A DNA stretch of 35,152 nt from Myxococcales bacterium (GTDB lineage: Bacteria > Myxococcota_A > Polyangia > Polyangiales > Polyangiaceae): contig JAHFDY010000026.1 in assembly GCA_023248735.1 (NCBI GenBank), positions 1-35,152 on the forward strand. The letters run 5' to 3'. This document shows positions 33,056 through 35,152 of this stretch, one piece after another; the stretch's first letter is position 1, and each line of letters begins with the position of its first letter. The position numbers were made by a program, and so were the translations under genes. A model generated the notes under the pieces. It was not told where the DNA came from. It saw nothing but the letters and a program-made list of their open reading frames with translations, and did no database searches.

Positions 33056-34105
33056 ATGCACATGCATCGCCTTCGCGATCACATCGCCACCGCTCTTGGC
33101 CTTGCTGCTGTTGCCTGCAATCCAACGAAGCCCATTCCCGTTGCGGCACCGGTCACTTCCAACGCTCTTTCCGGAGACGCAGCGCTGCCTCGAGCACCTG
33201 GGAAGATCGTGGGTCTCCCGCCGCCTCCGACATGCCAGAGTTTCGAATACGTGTGGCCGAACTGCGCGCCCTCAGGGCGTGAAGTGCCCGACGATCACTA
33301 CCCGGCACCGTATGCGGCTTGTGCTGTCAGACCGAACTTCAGCGCCACCGAAACCGACAAGAAGCGTGCAACCTCGCCCGAGGCTTGTTGCTACGCAGAC
33401 TGTGTCACTCCCTACGAGGGGAGGCCTTTTCGGAGCGTCGACGGAACCGCTTCCGTAGCGAGTGCGAGGCAACGCACAGACTGGCAGGCAAGCCACGTCG
33501 TGCCGAAGGTTGTTCCAAGCGCCGAGCGGAGCGAACGTTGGCTCAAAGCAGCGCTTGCGGAACATGCCTCGATCGCAGCGTTCTCACAGATTTCCCTCCA
33601 GTTGCTCGCGCTCGGAGCGCCCGCCCCACTTCTCGCGGGAGCGCACAGTGCGGCGCTCGATGAAATACGTCACGCGGAGATCACTTTTGCGCTCGCTGGC
33701 GCATACGCAAACGGAGCTCAATTCGGTCCAGCGGAATTTTGCGTCACGTCTGCAGTCACGACGCAATCGCTTCGCGCGGTGGCGATCGATGCGCTCATTG
33801 ATGGCTGTGTCGGTGAAGCGGTGAGCGCACTCGCAATGGCCGAAGAAGCCGAGGAGGAGCCAAACGCGCAGGTCGCAGCGCTTATTCGTAACATCGTTAG
33901 TGACGAAGAAGGGCACGCCGTTCTTGCGTGGCAGGTTGTTCGGTGGGCGCTCTCGAAGGAACCGCAATTGTTACCGGTCCTCGAAGCCTCCCTCGCAAGG
34001 ATCGCGCAGGGTGATGCGCCCCAAGCCACGCTCGTTCGCGAAGTCGCGATGCCGATTCTCCACCGCCTCGGAAGTGTGTTCGAACACCGAGCTCTTGCGA
34101 CGTAG
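33056..34105 (+). CDS. Ferritin-like diiron lipoprotein with Cys-rich N-terminal region
   Basis: A 349-residue exported protein. ATG 33056 gives a signal peptide ending AAVAC (Cys21); ATG 33062 or TTG 33035 are alternatives. Residues 60-150 are a Cys-rich region (CQSFEYVWPNC, then EACCYADC) I do not recognise. Residues 160-345 form a ferritin-like four-helix bundle with all six usual diiron ligands: Glu169 (AEHAS), Glu203 and His206 (DEIRHAE), Glu254 (GEAVSAL), Glu284 and His287 (SDEEGHA). Similar ferritin-like domains occur widely in myxobacterial lipoproteins, in my recollection. The reaction is unknown: oxidase, peroxide handling or iron binding outside the cytoplasm are all possible. The gene ends 23 bp before the next one. 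Confidence 0.85.
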   Translation: MHMHRLRDHIATALGLAAVACNPTKPIPVAAPVTSNALSGDAALPRAPGKIVGLPPPPTCQSFEYVWPNCAPSGREVPDDHYPAPYAACAVRPNFSATETDKKRATSPEACCYADCVTPYEGRPFRSVDGTASVASARQRTDWQASHVVPKVVPSAERSERWLKAALAEHASIAAFSQISLQLLALGAPAPLLAGAHSAALDEIRHAEITFALAGAYANGAQFGPAEFCVTSAVTTQSLRAVAIDALIDGCVGEAVSALAMAEEAEEEPNAQVAALIRNIVSDEEGHAVLAWQVVRWALSKEPQLLPVLEASLARIAQGDAPQATLVREVAMPILHRLGSVFEHRALAT

Positions 34106-34128
34106 AGTACGCAGCCTTACTCATTGGC

Positions 34129-34956
34129 ATGGCCTATCGTATTCATCACATCAACACGCTGACGATGTGCCCGCCCGGGAGAGCCCTCGTTAACGGCAAC
34201 GGGAGTGTTTTCTCCGCTGGGCGCATCATCTGTCACTGCCTGCTCATCGAGACAGAGGGCGGACTCATCTTGGTCGACACCGGCATCGGATCGGCTGACG
34301 TTGCCGATCCCGTTGCTCGCCTGGGATGGGAGTTCGCACACATCACGCGGCCTCAGCTTGATCAGAAGCACACCGCGGTCGCACAGGTCGCGCGACTCGG
34401 CTTCAAGACGAGCGACGTTCGCCACATCGTCATGACCCACCTCGACGTTGACCACGCGGGGGGCCTGCCTGATTTTCCTGATGCTCAAGTCCATGTGTTT
34501 CACGCTGAACACCACGCGGCATCGCAGCCACTATGGGACGATCGATTTCGTTACAAGCCGGTGCAGTGGGCACACGCTCCCAAGTGGGTGATCCACAGGC
34601 CCATAGGCGAACGCTGGCTCGGGTTCGATAGCGTCAAGGCGCTTGACGATGACATTCTTCTGATCCCGCTCGAGGGTCACTCGCGGGGGCATTGCGGCGT
34701 TGCGATTCGCACCCAAGAAGGCTGGTTGCTGCATGCGGGCGACGCATATTTTCACCACACCGAAATGACCGACACACCGAACTGTCCTTTCGCGCTCAAT
34801 GCCTTTCAGCGACTCATCGCGAGCGACTACGGCCAACGAACGAGGAACCTATCGCGCCTGAAATCGCTGGCTCGCGAACATAACGACGTCCTTGTGCACT
34901 GTGCTCACTGCCCAACCGAATACGATCGCTTGGCGCTCACACCGCTTGTGGCGTAG
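34129..34956 (+). CDS. MBL-fold hydrolase, lactonase-like
   Basis: A 275-residue cytoplasmic protein of the metallo-beta-lactamase fold. The opening (ICHCLLIETEGGLILVDTGIG) is typical. The metal motif is THLDVDHAGG (His104, Asp106, Asp108, His109): an HxDxDH form with Asp replacing the second His. Later motifs are EGHSRGHCG and LHAGDAYFH, and the last His is in HCAHCPTEYD. Close relatives include acyl-homoserine-lactone lactonases, but many family members have other substrates, so I do not call it a quorum-quenching enzyme. Confidence 0.85.
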   Translation: MAYRIHHINTLTMCPPGRALVNGNGSVFSAGRIICHCLLIETEGGLILVDTGIGSADVADPVARLGWEFAHITRPQLDQKHTAVAQVARLGFKTSDVRHIVMTHLDVDHAGGLPDFPDAQVHVFHAEHHAASQPLWDDRFRYKPVQWAHAPKWVIHRPIGERWLGFDSVKALDDDILLIPLEGHSRGHCGVAIRTQEGWLLHAGDAYFHHTEMTDTPNCPFALNAFQRLIASDYGQRTRNLSRLKSLAREHNDVLVHCAHCPTEYDRLALTPLVA

Positions 34957-35102
34957 CGCGCGCTGGCCGACCCACCGCGGTAGCGATTTGGCGGTCTACT
35001 TGCGCCTTCTTGGCCTTTCGCGCCAACCCGTCGCGCCAGGGCGCCATACCTTGCGCGCCATCCCATCGGCGTATACGTAGTCACTCACAGTTGGAGTACA
35101 CG
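34957..35102 (+). other. Intergenic region before the final lipoprotein
   Basis: 146 bp with no gene. It contains four copies of GCGCCA in the same orientation (35020, 35033, 35041 and 35055), which may be chance in GC-rich DNA, and a ribosome-binding site GGAG at 35093-35096. Confidence 0.4.
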
Positions 35103-35152
35103 ATGAAGTTGACCCACTTTGCTTGGCTTTGCGTTCTAGGGGCTTGCTCAAC
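35103..35152 (+). CDS. Start of a lipoprotein (3' end outside window)
   Basis: Only 16 codons are visible: MKLTHFAWLCVLGACS, a lipoprotein signal peptide with lipobox LGAC. GGAG at 35093-35096 lies six bases before the ATG, which supports a real start. The mature protein is cut off by the window edge, so function cannot be told. Confidence 0.75.
   Translation, partial: MKLTHFAWLCVLGACS

Noticed and set aside
34129-34956. Quorum-quenching lactonase call for the last MBL gene
   Set aside because: The motif is shared with many other MBL hydrolases and the second His is Asp, so the specific substrate is not supported.
35020-35060. Four GCGCCA direct repeats as a regulator site
   Set aside because: Spacing is irregular (13, 8 and 14 bp) and the hexamer is common in DNA of this base composition.

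Overview
The window looks like a chromosomal segment from a member of the Myxococcota (myxobacteria and relatives). I infer this from three secreted enzymes with a MYXO-CTERM-like C-terminus (Gly-Cys, then one hydrophobic segment, then an Arg/Lys tail), about a dozen predicted lipoproteins among roughly 30 genes, a protein with IPT/TIG repeats, and an FHA-domain ABC exporter. The DNA is GC-rich (about 60% by eye). I saw no rRNA, tRNA, CRISPR array, transposase or phage gene, so this reads as ordinary chromosome rather than a mobile island.

Layout. 1-3503: end of a membrane protein, then a large triple-FHA ABC exporter. 3674-7218: a trypsin-like protease, a convergent lipase-like lipoprotein and a small membrane-anchored protein. 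7228-9997 (minus): an MBL-fold hydrolase with an SDR, and two small heat-shock proteins. 10316-12957: an IPT/TIG-repeat surface protein translationally coupled to a small lipoprotein. 12975-16292 (minus): a thioredoxin-fold lipoprotein, ribose-5-phosphate isomerase, a cation diffusion facilitator and a small zinc-ribbon protein in one probable transcription unit. 16456-22453: an esterase lipoprotein, a tiny lipoprotein, a YgiQ-type radical SAM enzyme, a second trypsin-like protease and an M15-type peptidase. 22683-27323: a tightly overlapping arginine operon, argE-argB/A'-argC-argH, with the gene order and protein architecture known from Xanthomonas. 27396-35152: a beta-propeller lipoprotein, a small lipoprotein, an exported adenosine-deaminase-like enzyme, a chorismate mutase/prephenate dehydratase, two more MBL-fold proteins, a ferritin-like diiron lipoprotein and the start of another lipoprotein.

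How the genes fit together. The clear pathway is arginine synthesis: the bifunctional protein combines an acetylglutamate kinase-like domain with an acetyltransferase domain, followed by reductase, deacetylase and argininosuccinate lyase. The carbamoyltransferase, aminotransferase and argininosuccinate synthase genes are not in the window. In the bifunctional protein the acetyltransferase half looks conserved while several kinase active-site motifs are changed; this is the observation I would check first. Much of the rest is envelope or exported machinery of unknown purpose. Genes are packed tightly: six convergent pairs end between 45 bp apart and 9 bp overlapping.

Limits: all family calls come from motif recognition and memory of the families, with no database search. 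Starts were chosen from signal peptides, family length and ribosome-binding sites.
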